Positions 16,829 to 25,198 of a stretch of DNA of 64,000 bases are shown here, in pieces (position 1 is the stretch's first letter; every line of letters starts with the position of its first letter). Source of the DNA: Amycolatopsis sp. Its GTDB lineage: Bacteria > Actinomycetota > Actinomycetes > Mycobacteriales > Pseudonocardiaceae. The stretch spans positions 1 through 64,000 of the forward strand of contig NZ_JAODNM010000081.1 in NCBI RefSeq assembly GCF_025464955.1. Reading direction: 5' to 3'. The notes beneath the pieces were generated by a model. That model did no database searches. It was not told the origin of the DNA and saw only the letters and a list, made by a program, of their open reading frames with translations. The position numbers and the translations under genes were made by a program.

Positions 16829-18628
16829 TCACTGCTCGGTCGCGGTATGGGCGACCAGATCGGTGTAAGGCTGGAAAGCGCTGGGGCGGAGGTGGATGCC
16901 GTCCGAGTAGAGCAGGTCGGTATGCGCTTGGGCGAACCCATGCCAGTCGGCGACGCGGACGTTGGGGTATTTGGCCGGCATCGACGAGATGAGCTGGTTG
17001 TTGATGCCCTGCCAGTCCCGGTCGACATACAACGTCATCAGGACGACCCGCTTGCGGTCCCGCAGTTTGTCCAGTGCCGCGGTCAGCCGCGACTCGCCGA
17101 TCAGGCCGTTGTCGCCGACGTGCAGGACGACGACCGGCGCCTGGTTGCCGCTGTCGTGGTCGGCGACGACCTGGTTGAGCACTTTGGCGGCTTGCGCGCC
17201 CTCCACAGCATCGGCGTTCACCGAACCGAAGGTCTGCTTCATCGTGGGCACCGCGCCCAGCATTACGGAGTCGCCGTAGGCCGAAACGGACAACGCGCTG
17301 GCGGCGATGCCGCTGACCGCACCCGCAGCACCCCCGGTACTGGCGGAGCCAGCCGAAGCGGCGGGGCTGTCGGTGCCCCGCACGACGAAGGTCGCGGCCA
17401 CAATGACGGCGACGACGAACGCGACCAGCGCCACGCCGGGAACCGGCCCCAGCCGCCACGTCCGCAGTGTGCGCCAGGTGTTCCGGAAGCCGTTCTGCCG
17501 AAGAGGTTTCTCGATCATCTGATAACTCATTTCCGTGAGGGTGAAAACCAGGACCAGTCGGACGAACAGCAGTGCAGGCCCGTCGAGCGCGAGATCGAGG
17601 CCCGGCCGGGTGAACTGGAAGACCGGCCAGTGCCAGAGGTATAGGCCGTAGGACCGCTTCCCGATCGCGCGCAGCGGCTCCCAGGACAGCCAGCGAGCCA
17701 CCGCTGTCTCGCGTGTCACGGCCGCGGTGAGGACCACCGCCGTGACACTCACCGCCGGCAGCCCATAGGAGTAGAAGCCCGGGCGGTAGGAATTCAGCCA
17801 GGGCACCGCAGCGATCAGCACCGCGAGACCGGCCAACCCCGCCAAACCCAGCCACCGAGGGGTACGACCAGGAGAAGCCGGAAGCCCGAGCTGGTCGCCA
17901 TCGCGCAGCAACGCGAGCCCAGCGCCCAAAAGCAGGCCGAACGCGTGACTGTCGGTGCCGAAGTACCACCGCGAACCGTCGTTGTCATAAGGCACGCTCG
18001 CCGCGACGGTGCCGACCACCATCCACAACGCCGACGCTGCCGTCAAACCGAAAGCGACGGTCATCGCCAGCGCCTTCCTGGCGCGCCAAGTCGTTCCCCA
18101 GGCAAGGATCCCGGCCAGTACCAGCGGCCATACGAGGTAGAACTGCTCCTCGACCGCCAACGACCACAGGTGCTGCAGAACCGGCGGACGACCGGTCGCC
18201 GCGAAATAGGACCGGTGGTGCAGCACGTACCACCAGTTGGAGACGTAACCGAGCGCGGCCAGGAAGTCCCCGCGGAACTCGCGCAGCTGATCGCGCCCGG
18301 ACACGGTCATCGCGACCGCCGTGGCGAGCACCACGACCACCAGTGCCGGGAACAGTCGTCGAGCACGGGCGACCCAGAACGACCTGAGCTCGATACGCCC
18401 CCGGACGAGCGCGCGGGACCACAGTTGCCCGGTGATGAGATAGCCGCTCAACACGAAGAAGACGTCGACGCCGATGGCTCCACCGCTCGCCCACGGCAGG
18501 TCCGCGTGAAAGAGGATGACCATGACCACGGCGAGGCACCGGAGACCGTCCAGCGCCGGATAGCGTGTGGATCGGCGGTCGATTTCCGCCATCGACGGCC
18601 GAGCGAGCTGAATCTGGGCATGGTTCAC
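16829..18628 (-). CDS. Acyltransferase-3 / SGNH fusion protein (O-acetyltransferase, OafA-like)
   Basis: A 599-residue membrane protein. Residues ~15-350 are an acyltransferase-3 domain (RYPALDGLRCLAV, FFVLSGYLITG, SLAVEEQFYLVWP) with about ten helices. A linker and an extra helix lead to a C-terminal periplasmic SGNH hydrolase-like domain with YGDSVML and the DGIHL block carrying the Asp-His pair. By family knowledge it moves acetyl groups across the membrane and onto a surface glycan or peptidoglycan. GTG 18628 was chosen because AAAGGA lies about ten bases upstream. It starts 36 bases after the last remnant codon of a decayed LCP gene. Confidence 0.9.
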   Translation of the reverse strand: MNHAQIQLARPSMAEIDRRSTRYPALDGLRCLAVVMVILFHADLPWASGGAIGVDVFFVLSGYLITGQLWSRALVRGRIELRSFWVARARRLFPALVVVVLATAVAMTVSGRDQLREFRGDFLAALGYVSNWWYVLHHRSYFAATGRPPVLQHLWSLAVEEQFYLVWPLVLAGILAWGTTWRARKALAMTVAFGLTAASALWMVVGTVAASVPYDNDGSRWYFGTDSHAFGLLLGAGLALLRDGDQLGLPASPGRTPRWLGLAGLAGLAVLIAAVPWLNSYRPGFYSYGLPAVSVTAVVLTAAVTRETAVARWLSWEPLRAIGKRSYGLYLWHWPVFQFTRPGLDLALDGPALLFVRLVLVFTLTEMSYQMIEKPLRQNGFRNTWRTLRTWRLGPVPGVALVAFVVAVIVAATFVVRGTDSPAASAGSASTGGAAGAVSGIAASALSVSAYGDSVMLGAVPTMKQTFGSVNADAVEGAQAAKVLNQVVADHDSGNQAPVVVLHVGDNGLIGESRLTAALDKLRDRKRVVLMTLYVDRDWQGINNQLISSMPAKYPNVRVADWHGFAQAHTDLLYSDGIHLRPSAFQPYTDLVAHTATEQ

Positions 18629-18663
18629 CCCGGGACCGTCCTTTCTGGATTCGGCGGGAAGTG

Positions 18664-19350
18664 CTACGACACGGTCTGCGGTGGTGGAATCTGGTCGGCG
18701 CGCACCTGGTTCCACAAGGTCGTCGCGCCGGGTTCCTTCGGAATCAACCGGTTGTGGTCGGCCGGGTAGAGCGAATGGGCATTGTCAGGTATTCGATGTT
18801 CTGCGGATCCACAGCGGACAGTTCATGGGCGAAGGACAGCAGCGGCGCCAACCCGGCCATCGATCTGGATCACGTGGTTCATCCGGAGCCCGGTCAGCGT
18901 CTCGGTGGCCTTGACCGCACACGCCAGCCCGCCGGTGTTCAACGCGGTGTTGTACATCGCCAGGCCGACCGCAGCGGGACGGCCACCGCCGGACGGGCAC
19001 GAAGGTATGCGCACCATGGTGTCGCGGGGAATGCTGACCACCGTGGCACGCCGCCGATCGGCCGACAGGTGCACCACCATGGCGGTGTCCGAGCGGCTCC
19101 CGGTGTCCTGGCCGTAGGCCGCGTCGGCACCGGCACGGCTGTCCGAGCCGAGCAGCAGGATGTTCTCGGGCGCGCCCGCGGAATCCGCCCCCGCCGGCCG
19201 ATCCGTGCCCAGCGCGGCGTCCACGTCCTGGCCCGCGATGTTCGCGTCCAGTTTGGCGTACGCGTACCCGGCACCGGCCGGCAGGACGATCAGCACCGCC
19301 AACAGCGTGAACCACCGTTTCGGATGACGACGCCTGGCCTCAGTAGTCAT
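18664..19350 (-). pseudogene. Decayed LytR-CpsA-Psr (LCP) cell-wall ligase gene
   Basis: From ATG 19350 an LCP protein starts normally. It has an N-terminal anchor (WFTLLAVLIVLPAGAGYAYA), ENILLLGSDSR, the SRSDTAMVVHLSADR and SIPRDTMVRIP motifs, and GLRMNHVIQID. It then shifts frame and stops near 18823. Further down, other frames give the expected LCP C-terminus: LLSFAHELSAVDPQNIEYLTMPI, then LYPADHNRLIPKEPGATTLW to a TAG at 18664-18666. About 140 central residues, including much of the catalytic domain, are missing. Two lesions are therefore visible: an internal deletion with frameshift near 18850 and a frameshift near 18780. The intact enzyme would attach arabinogalactan or similar glycans to peptidoglycan. 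Confidence 0.85.
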
Positions 19351-19417
19351 GCATCCAACAGTGCGGCCCGCGGGTCATCTCCCTGCGCGCGCTCTGTCAC
19401 AGCTCTGTAATGCCCAT

Positions 19418-19480
19418 CGCAACTCGCCGTCGAGTTGCGGTGCTTGGCGTCCGCAACCATCGCAACTCGCCGTCGAGTCT
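19418..19480. repeat. Two copies of the GCAACTCG palindromic repeat
   Basis: Bases 19418-19440 contain the inverted repeat CGCAACTCG-CCGT-CGAGTTGCG. A second, less complete copy lies at 19461-19480 and abuts the stop of the epoxide-hydrolase-like gene. Related palindromes lie at 52567-52594 and 60700-60722. The copy next to a gene end may serve as a transcription terminator for the minus-strand hydrolase gene. Confidence 0.7.
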
Positions 19481-20421
19481 CAGAGTCCTTTGAGGAACTC
19501 CAGCAGGGCGGCGTTGACCTCGTCCGGGCGTTCCTGCTGGATCCAATGCCCACAGCCCGGCAGGTCCAGCACCCCGGTCAGGTTGGGCAGGATCTCCGGC
19601 AGCCGCGGAATCGTGTCCGGCGAGCTGAACGAGCGAACCGGGTCCCGGTCGCCGGTGATGTACAGCGACGGCGGCGTGATCTGCGTGTTCTGCCAGGGCG
19701 TGGTCAGTTCCCAGTTTCGGTCGATGTTGCGGTACCAGTTGAGCCCGCCGGCGAAACCGTTGCGCTCGTACTGGGCGACGAACGCCGCGATGTCCTCGTC
19801 GGTCAACCACGACGGCAGCGTTTCGGGTTCGCGTATGGGGTCCAGGAACCCGCCGCCCGGCGCGGTCAGCAGCGGCTTCGGCGCCTCACCCGCACCCCCG
19901 GCGAGCACCTTGCGGAACGTGGTAGTGACATCCCTGCTCAACTCGGCCTCGGCGATCCCGGGCTGCTGGAAGTAGATCTGGTAGAACTCCTCGCCGAAAT
20001 GGCGACGCGCGATGCTCAACGGCGGTGCGGGTGAACGACGAGCGGGTGCGACGCTCAGGCCGGCGACGCCGCGCACGATGTCGGGCCGCATCAGGGCGGT
20101 GTTCCAGGCGACCGGAGCGCCCCAGTCGTGGCCGATGACCACGGCCCCCTCTTCGCCGAGCGCGCCGATGAGCCCGATCACGTCACCGACGAGGTGGAAG
20201 ATCGTGTACTGGTCGACCCCCTCGGGCCGGTCCGTGCCGCCGAAACCGCGCTGGTCCGGGGCAACGACGTGGTAGCCCGCATCGGCCAGCGGCTGAAACT
20301 GGTGGCGCCACGAGTACCAGCTCTCGGGCCAGCCGTGCAGGAGCAGGACGAGTGGTCCCTCACCCTGCTCGGCGATGTGCATCGTGATCCCGTTGACCGA
20401 TACTTCGCGATGAGTGGGCAA
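19480..20421 (-). CDS. Alpha/beta hydrolase, soluble epoxide hydrolase-like
   Basis: A 313-residue cytosolic hydrolase. The oxyanion motif HGWPESW and the nucleophile elbow GHDWGAP, whose Asp is diagnostic of epoxide hydrolases and dehalogenases, appear in order, followed by a cap domain and the C-terminal GCGHWIQQERP with the catalytic His. By family knowledge it opens epoxides to diols through a covalent Asp ester; the HGWPES pattern fits epoxide hydrolase better than dehalogenase. The substrate is unknown. ATG 20421 begins the HREVSVNGI beta strand typical of these enzymes. It is transcribed away from the flippase-like gene upstream on the same strand. Confidence 0.85.
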   Translation of the reverse strand: MPTHREVSVNGITMHIAEQGEGPLVLLLHGWPESWYSWRHQFQPLADAGYHVVAPDQRGFGGTDRPEGVDQYTIFHLVGDVIGLIGALGEEGAVVIGHDWGAPVAWNTALMRPDIVRGVAGLSVAPARRSPAPPLSIARRHFGEEFYQIYFQQPGIAEAELSRDVTTTFRKVLAGGAGEAPKPLLTAPGGGFLDPIREPETLPSWLTDEDIAAFVAQYERNGFAGGLNWYRNIDRNWELTTPWQNTQITPPSLYITGDRDPVRSFSSPDTIPRLPEILPNLTGVLDLPGCGHWIQQERPDEVNAALLEFLKGL

Positions 20422-20473
20422 GACGTCTTCCTTACCTGGATGATCACTGACTTTCCCACCGTAGCAGGGGAGA

Positions 20474-21511
20474 TCAGGCGCGAGCTTGCCGCCGCGAGAG
20501 GAGCCACCAGGCGCCGAGGCCGATCGGGATGATCAGCCAGCAGGACAGCAGCCGGTAGCCGAGCGCGGCGGCCGCGGCGGTGGCGTTGTCCGCGCCCAGC
20601 ACCAGCAAACCGGCGGTGAGGCTGGTCTCGATGATCCCGAGACCGCCGGGGCTCAGCGGGATCTGCCTGATGACCTGGATGGTCAGGTACACCGCGCCGA
20701 GCTGCACGATCGAGATGTGCAGGCCGAACGCGTGCCCGACCAGGCTCAGGCACACGACGTCGGTCGCCCAGTTGGCCGCGGCCAGCCCGATCGCACCCGC
20801 CCAGTAGCGGCCCGAGAGCGAGCGGATCTCGATCCACTGGGTCCGCACGGCCGCGCGGATCTTCCCCCAGCGCGTGCTGACGACGGCGACGTCGAGGACG
20901 GGCCGGACCACCGACTGCACACCACCGCGGCGCTTCACCCACGTCACAGCCAGACCGGCGACCAGCACACACGACACCGTCGTCACCACGGCCCCGGAAT
21001 GACCCACCGCGCCGAACAGCGCGACCGCTCCCCCGCCGACGCCGTACAACACGAACAGCCCCGCGATCGAGGCGATACCGGACAGCACCGTGACTGTGAC
21101 CGCGGTGGCGCGCTCGGCACCGATCCGGCGGAACTGGTCGACCGCGAACGCCGCCGACACGATGCCGCCGGCGGGGAAGGTCATCGACATGGCCGAGCGG
21201 CTGTAGGTGATCGCCAGCACCGACCGCATCGGGGCGCCGACGCCGAACCCGGAGAACAGCCACTGCTGCTGGCGGGCGAACAGCCACATCGACAGCACCT
21301 CCGCCACCGCGGCCAGCCCCAGCAGCCCGAGGTTGACGCGGTCGACGGCGGCGACCAACTCGTCCCAGGCTGGGAACTCACGACGGACGAACCACACTGT
21401 CACGATGACGACCAGCCCGACCGCGGCGAGCGACATCCACCGGCGCCGCCAGGGCGCGGCCGACGTCTTCGCTTCGGTGGCGGTGGTCAGCGGAGCTGTC
21501 GCGCTCGTCAT
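20474..21511 (-). CDS. Lysylphosphatidylglycerol synthase-like flippase domain protein (UPF0104)
   Basis: A 345-residue membrane protein with about eight helices and no soluble synthetase domain. The family signatures RSAMSMTFPAGGIVSAAFAV and IRQIPLSPGGLGIIETSL fit the MprF-flippase/UPF0104 group. Such proteins probably move lipids or lipid-linked sugars across the membrane; the cargo here is unknown. ATG 21511 was preferred because the open frame upstream to 21607 lacks membrane or coding character. The gene is divergent from a TetR gene, with an operator-like dyad between them, so TetR may control it. Confidence 0.78.
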   Translation of the reverse strand: MTSATAPLTTATEAKTSAAPWRRRWMSLAAVGLVVIVTVWFVRREFPAWDELVAAVDRVNLGLLGLAAVAEVLSMWLFARQQQWLFSGFGVGAPMRSVLAITYSRSAMSMTFPAGGIVSAAFAVDQFRRIGAERATAVTVTVLSGIASIAGLFVLYGVGGGAVALFGAVGHSGAVVTTVSCVLVAGLAVTWVKRRGGVQSVVRPVLDVAVVSTRWGKIRAAVRTQWIEIRSLSGRYWAGAIGLAAANWATDVVCLSLVGHAFGLHISIVQLGAVYLTIQVIRQIPLSPGGLGIIETSLTAGLLVLGADNATAAAAALGYRLLSCWLIIPIGLGAWWLLSRRQARA

Positions 21512-21630
21512 CGCCGACCTTCCCCAGACCGAGGGTAAGCGCTGGTCAGCGCCACGGCCGAGGCCTTCTCGGTGATGATGATCATGAACCCCTCGCAAAG
21601 TCGTCAATCGACTACATAGGTTAGAGTAGT

Positions 21631-21647
21631 CTTAGTGACCGACTAAG
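21631..21647. promoter_or_regulatory. TetR-type operator between the flippase-like gene and the tetR gene
   Basis: The dyad CTTAGTGACCGACTAAG has six-base arms around a five-base centre and lies 38 bases before the TetR start, in a short divergent promoter region. Overlapping GACTAC/GTAGTC half-sites (21610-21630) flank it. Size and position fit autoregulation and control of the divergent gene. The sequence is direct; its function is inferred. Confidence 0.65.
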
Positions 21648-21684
21648 TCGCCAGTTGACTACATCACAGGCCCGGGAGGCATCG

Positions 21685-22314
21685 ATGGTCACCCCCCAGC
21701 CGGCCGCCGAGCCCTGCGGACCACGTCGCCGTGACGCCGCGGCGACACGCAGCGACCTGCTCACCGCCGCTCGGCTGCACCTCACCCGCGGCGGGTTCGA
21801 AGGCACCAGCACGCGGGAGGTCGCCGCGACGGCCGGCGTCAACCAAACCCTGGTCTACCGCTACTTCGGCTCGAAGGAAAAGCTCTTCGAGGAGGCCGCA
21901 GCGCAGTCCGACGCGCACCGGGAAGCCCAAAAGGCACTCAAGGACGTCCCCCTCGAGCAACTGCCTAAGACCCTGCTCGACGTCGTGCTCGACGCGGGCA
22001 CGACCTGGGGCGGCTCCGGTCCGCCCGACGGGTTCATCGCGTTCCTCACCGCCGCGAGCCACGATTCGATCCGCGAGCTCATCTGCGACCGGCTCACCAC
22101 GACGTTCAGCGAAGACCTCGGTTCGCGGCTGCCGGGCGCCGACCCCGAACTCCGCGCGGAACTCTTCGCCGCGACGCTGATCGGCCTCAGCCTGATGCGG
22201 CACAAGATCGGCACCCCCGCGCTCGCCGTCACCGACCGGGACACACTGGCGCCTTACGTGGACTCGATCGGCCAGGTCCTCTTCGCCGCACCGGCGACCA
22301 AGGCCCCCGAATAG
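21685..22314 (+). CDS. TetR-family transcriptional repressor
   Basis: A 209-residue regulator. An N-terminal helix-turn-helix domain lies at about 15-65 (RSDLLTAARLHLTRGGFEGTSTREVAATAGVNQTLVYRYFGSKEKLFEEA), followed by a helical ligand-binding domain of TetR_C type. ATG 21685 has GGGAGG just upstream; a TTG 30 bases earlier is possible but less likely. A dyad operator lies just upstream in the divergent promoter. The gene converges on the APC permease gene with three bases between stops, so its targets are probably itself and the flippase-like gene. The ligand is unknown. Confidence 0.9.
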   Translation: MVTPQPAAEPCGPRRRDAAATRSDLLTAARLHLTRGGFEGTSTREVAATAGVNQTLVYRYFGSKEKLFEEAAAQSDAHREAQKALKDVPLEQLPKTLLDVVLDAGTTWGGSGPPDGFIAFLTAASHDSIRELICDRLTTTFSEDLGSRLPGADPELRAELFAATLIGLSLMRHKIGTPALAVTDRDTLAPYVDSIGQVLFAAPATKAPE

Positions 22315-22317
22315 GCG

Positions 22318-23688
22318 CTACTGCTCGACGTCGGCGGGTGCGTCCAGACGGCTCGGCAGACGGCCGCGGAGCAGCCAGTAGACGACGAGCGCGACCAGCG
22401 CGAGCCCGAAGGCGATGATCAGGTCGCGGCCGGACTGCTGGGTGAGCGCGATGACGACCCCGGCGATCGCGATCACCGGCGGCAACGGCCACAGCGGCAT
22501 CTTGAACGCCCGCACGAGTCCCCGATCTCGGATTCGGCTGACCACGGCAGACACCGCTACCAGCACGTAGATGGTGACGATCACGACGCCGGTGAAGGTG
22601 ATCAGGTCCGCGAGCGAACTGAACACGCACAACAGCCCGTTGCCGACGAACAGGAACGCGAACCCGTAGACCGGCACCTTCGACTTCGCCGACACGTGCC
22701 CGAAGAACCGGCCGACCGGTCCGGGGAACAGCCCGTCCCTGGCGGCGGCGTAGTAGATCCGCGCGTAACCGAGGTTGGCCGCCAGGCCCGTGTCGAACAT
22801 CGCCACCACCACGCCGGCCAGCAGGATCGTCGCGCCGACCGGCCCCATCACCTGGTGGGCGATCAGGGACAGCGGCGAGTCGTCGGCCATCGTCGCCCCG
22901 AGATCACCGATGGCGAAGGTCGCCGCGATCACCGCGAGCACCTCCACGACGACGGCGATCCCGACCGCGGCCATCACGGCCCGGGGCAGCGTCCGCCGCG
23001 AACCGCGAGACTCCTCGGCGAAGTACAGCGGCCAGTCGTAGCCGTTGAACGCGAACAGCGCCGGAACGACCGCGGCGAACAGCCCGGCGGTGCCGACGCC
23101 GCCGAGTACGCCGCCCTTGGCCGTCGTCGGCTGCGTGAACGGGTGGCTGGCCGGGTCGACATGGCCGAACGCGAGCACGGTGAACACGAGAATGACGGCG
23201 AGTTCGAGGACGAGCATGGCGCCGGCCACCCAGCTGACCGGCGTGATCCGGCCGACCGACAGCGCGGTGACCAGCACCATCATGCCCAGAGCCACCCAGG
23301 CGACCGGCAGACCGCCGGGCACCAGCGAGGAGAGGTAGGTCGACGCCGCCGTGAGGATCGACGCTGTCGACGTCAGCCCGAGCAGCAGGAACAACACGGC
23401 GGTCATGCCACCCCAAACCGGCCCCAGCGCGCGCCGCACAATCGTGTAAGCGCCGCCGGCGGACGGGAAGACAGAGCCGACCTCCGCGTAACACAGCGCC
23501 ATACTCACCGCGATCACGGCGCCGATCACGAACGCCCACACCACCCCCGTGCCCGCCGAATCCAGGCCCGAGCCGTAGACGAGGAACACCGACGTCGTCG
23601 GCGAAATCGCCGAGATCGCTATCGCCAGCACGTTCCACGGCCGCAAAGCCGCAGCCTCCAGTCCGCCCGCGGGCGCGCTCCTGATCAT
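22318..23688 (-). CDS. APC-superfamily amino acid permease
   Basis: A 456-residue transporter with 12 predicted helices. The N-terminal unwound-helix motif (AIAISAISPTTSVFLVYGSG), the GSVFPSAGGAYTIVRRALG block and FNGYDWPLYFAEESRGSRRTLPRA are typical of the amino acid-polyamine-organocation superfamily. Substrate specificity cannot be read. It is divergent from the nitric oxide synthase gene with about 290 bases between, so import of arginine or another amino acid for NO synthesis is an attractive but unproven idea. Confidence 0.85.
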   Translation of the reverse strand: MIRSAPAGGLEAAALRPWNVLAIAISAISPTTSVFLVYGSGLDSAGTGVVWAFVIGAVIAVSMALCYAEVGSVFPSAGGAYTIVRRALGPVWGGMTAVLFLLLGLTSTASILTAASTYLSSLVPGGLPVAWVALGMMVLVTALSVGRITPVSWVAGAMLVLELAVILVFTVLAFGHVDPASHPFTQPTTAKGGVLGGVGTAGLFAAVVPALFAFNGYDWPLYFAEESRGSRRTLPRAVMAAVGIAVVVEVLAVIAATFAIGDLGATMADDSPLSLIAHQVMGPVGATILLAGVVVAMFDTGLAANLGYARIYYAAARDGLFPGPVGRFFGHVSAKSKVPVYGFAFLFVGNGLLCVFSSLADLITFTGVVIVTIYVLVAVSAVVSRIRDRGLVRAFKMPLWPLPPVIAIAGVVIALTQQSGRDLIIAFGLALVALVVYWLLRGRLPSRLDAPADVEQ

Positions 23689-23982
23689 CGACGAAGGATG
23701 CCAGACGGTGCGGTTCGCGGCGAGCCATTCCGGCGTCCCGGCAGCAAGAATTCACCGAATAGCGCGGACGGAAAGTCCTTTGATCACCATCAATGGTGAA
23801 GTCGAGGTAGCGCTGAGCGATGACGATAGGCCGAACGGGTTTTCCTCTTTCCGGCGATCTTTTCGTGACCAGTGGGAATGGGAATGCGCGTTTGATCGAC
23901 TTGATTCGACTGAGTTCCGGCCGTGGAATCCGTGGCAGGATGCCACGGATTGACGCAGCAGCCCCGACGACAAGAGGTACTG
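23689..23982. promoter_or_regulatory. Divergent promoter region of permease and NO synthase with a 16-nt palindrome
   Basis: Bases 23784-23799 form a perfect dyad (TCACCAT-CA-ATGGTGA), about 95 bases from the permease start and 185 from the synthase start. It is a candidate operator for an unidentified regulator. No additional gene was recognised here; short ORFs are out of frame with either gene. Confidence 0.5.
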
Positions 23983-25116
23983 GTGACGACTTTCGAGTCG
24001 CGAGTGAGGGAAACCACGCGCGAGGAGATCGTCGATCCGGCGGAAGCGGAGGACTTCCTTCGGCAGTTCCACGCCGAGGAACCCGCCGCGCGCGAACAGA
24101 ACCTGCGATCGAGGATCGAAGAGGCGCGGGCGGAGATCGGCGAAACGGGCGGATACCGCCACACTTCGGCAGAATTGGCGTTCGGTGCCCGCGTCGCCTG
24201 GCGCAATTCGGCGCGCTGTATCGGCCGGCTCTACTGGCGCGGCCTGCGGGTCCGGGATCGGCGGAACGTGACCGAGGCCGCCGACATCGCCGCCGAGTGC
24301 GTCACGCACCTGCGGGCGGCCACGCACGGCGGGAAGATCCGCTCGGTCATCACCGTGTTCGCCCCCGACACCGCGGCCGGCCCCGGACCGCGGATCTGGA
24401 ACGAGCAGCTCATCCGGTACGCCGCCTACCCGACGCGTGACGACTTCGTCTGCGGCGACCGGCGATCGCTCGCCTTCACCGAACTGGTCCGCGCGCTGGG
24501 CTGGAACCCGCCCGCCCAGCGCGGGCCGTTCGACGTGCTGCCGCTGGCGATCGGGCGCGGCCGGGACCGGCCCGAGCTGTTCGACCTTCCCGGCGACGCC
24601 GTGCTGGAAGTACCGCTGATCCATCCCGACTTCGGCTGGTTCGCCGAGTTCGGCCTGCGCTGGCACGCGGTCCCCGCGATCAGCAACATGTGCCTCGAGA
24701 TCGGCGGCGTCCGGTACCCGGCGGCGCCGTTCAACGGCTGGTACATGGGGACGGAGGTCGGCGCGCGCAACCTGGCGGACGTCGACCGGTACGACCTGCT
24801 CCCCTCGATCGCCCACGGAATGGGCCTGTCGACCGAGTCCGAGCGCACGCTCTGGCGCGACCGCGCGCTGGTCGAACTGACACTGGCCGTCCAGCACTCC
24901 TTCGACGTCGCGGGGGTCACGATGACCGACCACCACACGGAGTCGAAGCGCTTCCTGACCCATCTCGAACGCGAGGAGAACGCCGGACGGCGATGCCCGG
25001 CGGACTGGAGCTGGATCGTCCCGCCGGTCTCGGGCAGCCAGACGCCCGTTTTCCACCGCTACTACGACGAACCCGACGACTCCCTCCGCCCCGCCTTCCT
25101 GCCGCCGGATCGGTGA
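23983..25116 (+). CDS. nos: Bacterial nitric oxide synthase, oxygenase domain only
   Basis: A 377-residue NOS oxygenase. The heme-thiolate motif WRNSARCIGR places the axial Cys at 79. The substrate helix WYMGTEVGARNL carries the arginine-binding Glu258. NGWYMGTE, CPADWSWIVPPVSGSQTPVFHRYY and the C-terminal Phe/Tyr region match the pterin/dimer interface. By family knowledge it oxidises L-arginine via N-hydroxyarginine to citrulline and NO, using electrons from an unlinked reductase because no flavodoxin domain is present. The N-terminus lacks the zinc-binding hook, as in other bacterial NOS. GTG 23983 with AGAGG five bases upstream was chosen over the longer frame from 23923. It is divergent from an amino acid permease and followed by a strong terminator. 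Confidence 0.96.
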   Translation: MTTFESRVRETTREEIVDPAEAEDFLRQFHAEEPAAREQNLRSRIEEARAEIGETGGYRHTSAELAFGARVAWRNSARCIGRLYWRGLRVRDRRNVTEAADIAAECVTHLRAATHGGKIRSVITVFAPDTAAGPGPRIWNEQLIRYAAYPTRDDFVCGDRRSLAFTELVRALGWNPPAQRGPFDVLPLAIGRGRDRPELFDLPGDAVLEVPLIHPDFGWFAEFGLRWHAVPAISNMCLEIGGVRYPAAPFNGWYMGTEVGARNLADVDRYDLLPSIAHGMGLSTESERTLWRDRALVELTLAVQHSFDVAGVTMTDHHTESKRFLTHLEREENAGRRCPADWSWIVPPVSGSQTPVFHRYYDEPDDSLRPAFLPPDR

Positions 25117-25133
25117 GGGCGGGCGCGAAAGAC

Positions 25134-25184
25134 CCCTCGGGGCCACCCTTGTGGCGTTAGAAGCCACAAGGGTGGCCCCGAGGG
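25134..25184. terminator. 22-bp perfect stem-loop between convergent NOS and GH3 genes
   Basis: Arms 25134-25155 and 25163-25184 are perfectly complementary with a 7-nt loop (GTTAGAA). The hairpin lies 17 bases after the NOS stop and 15 bases before the end of the convergent hexosaminidase operon, so it can serve both strands. The GGTGGCCCCGAGGG arm also occurs at about 361-374, suggesting a mobile or shared terminator-like element. Confidence 0.85.
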
Positions 25185-25198
25185 AACGCCACACCCCC

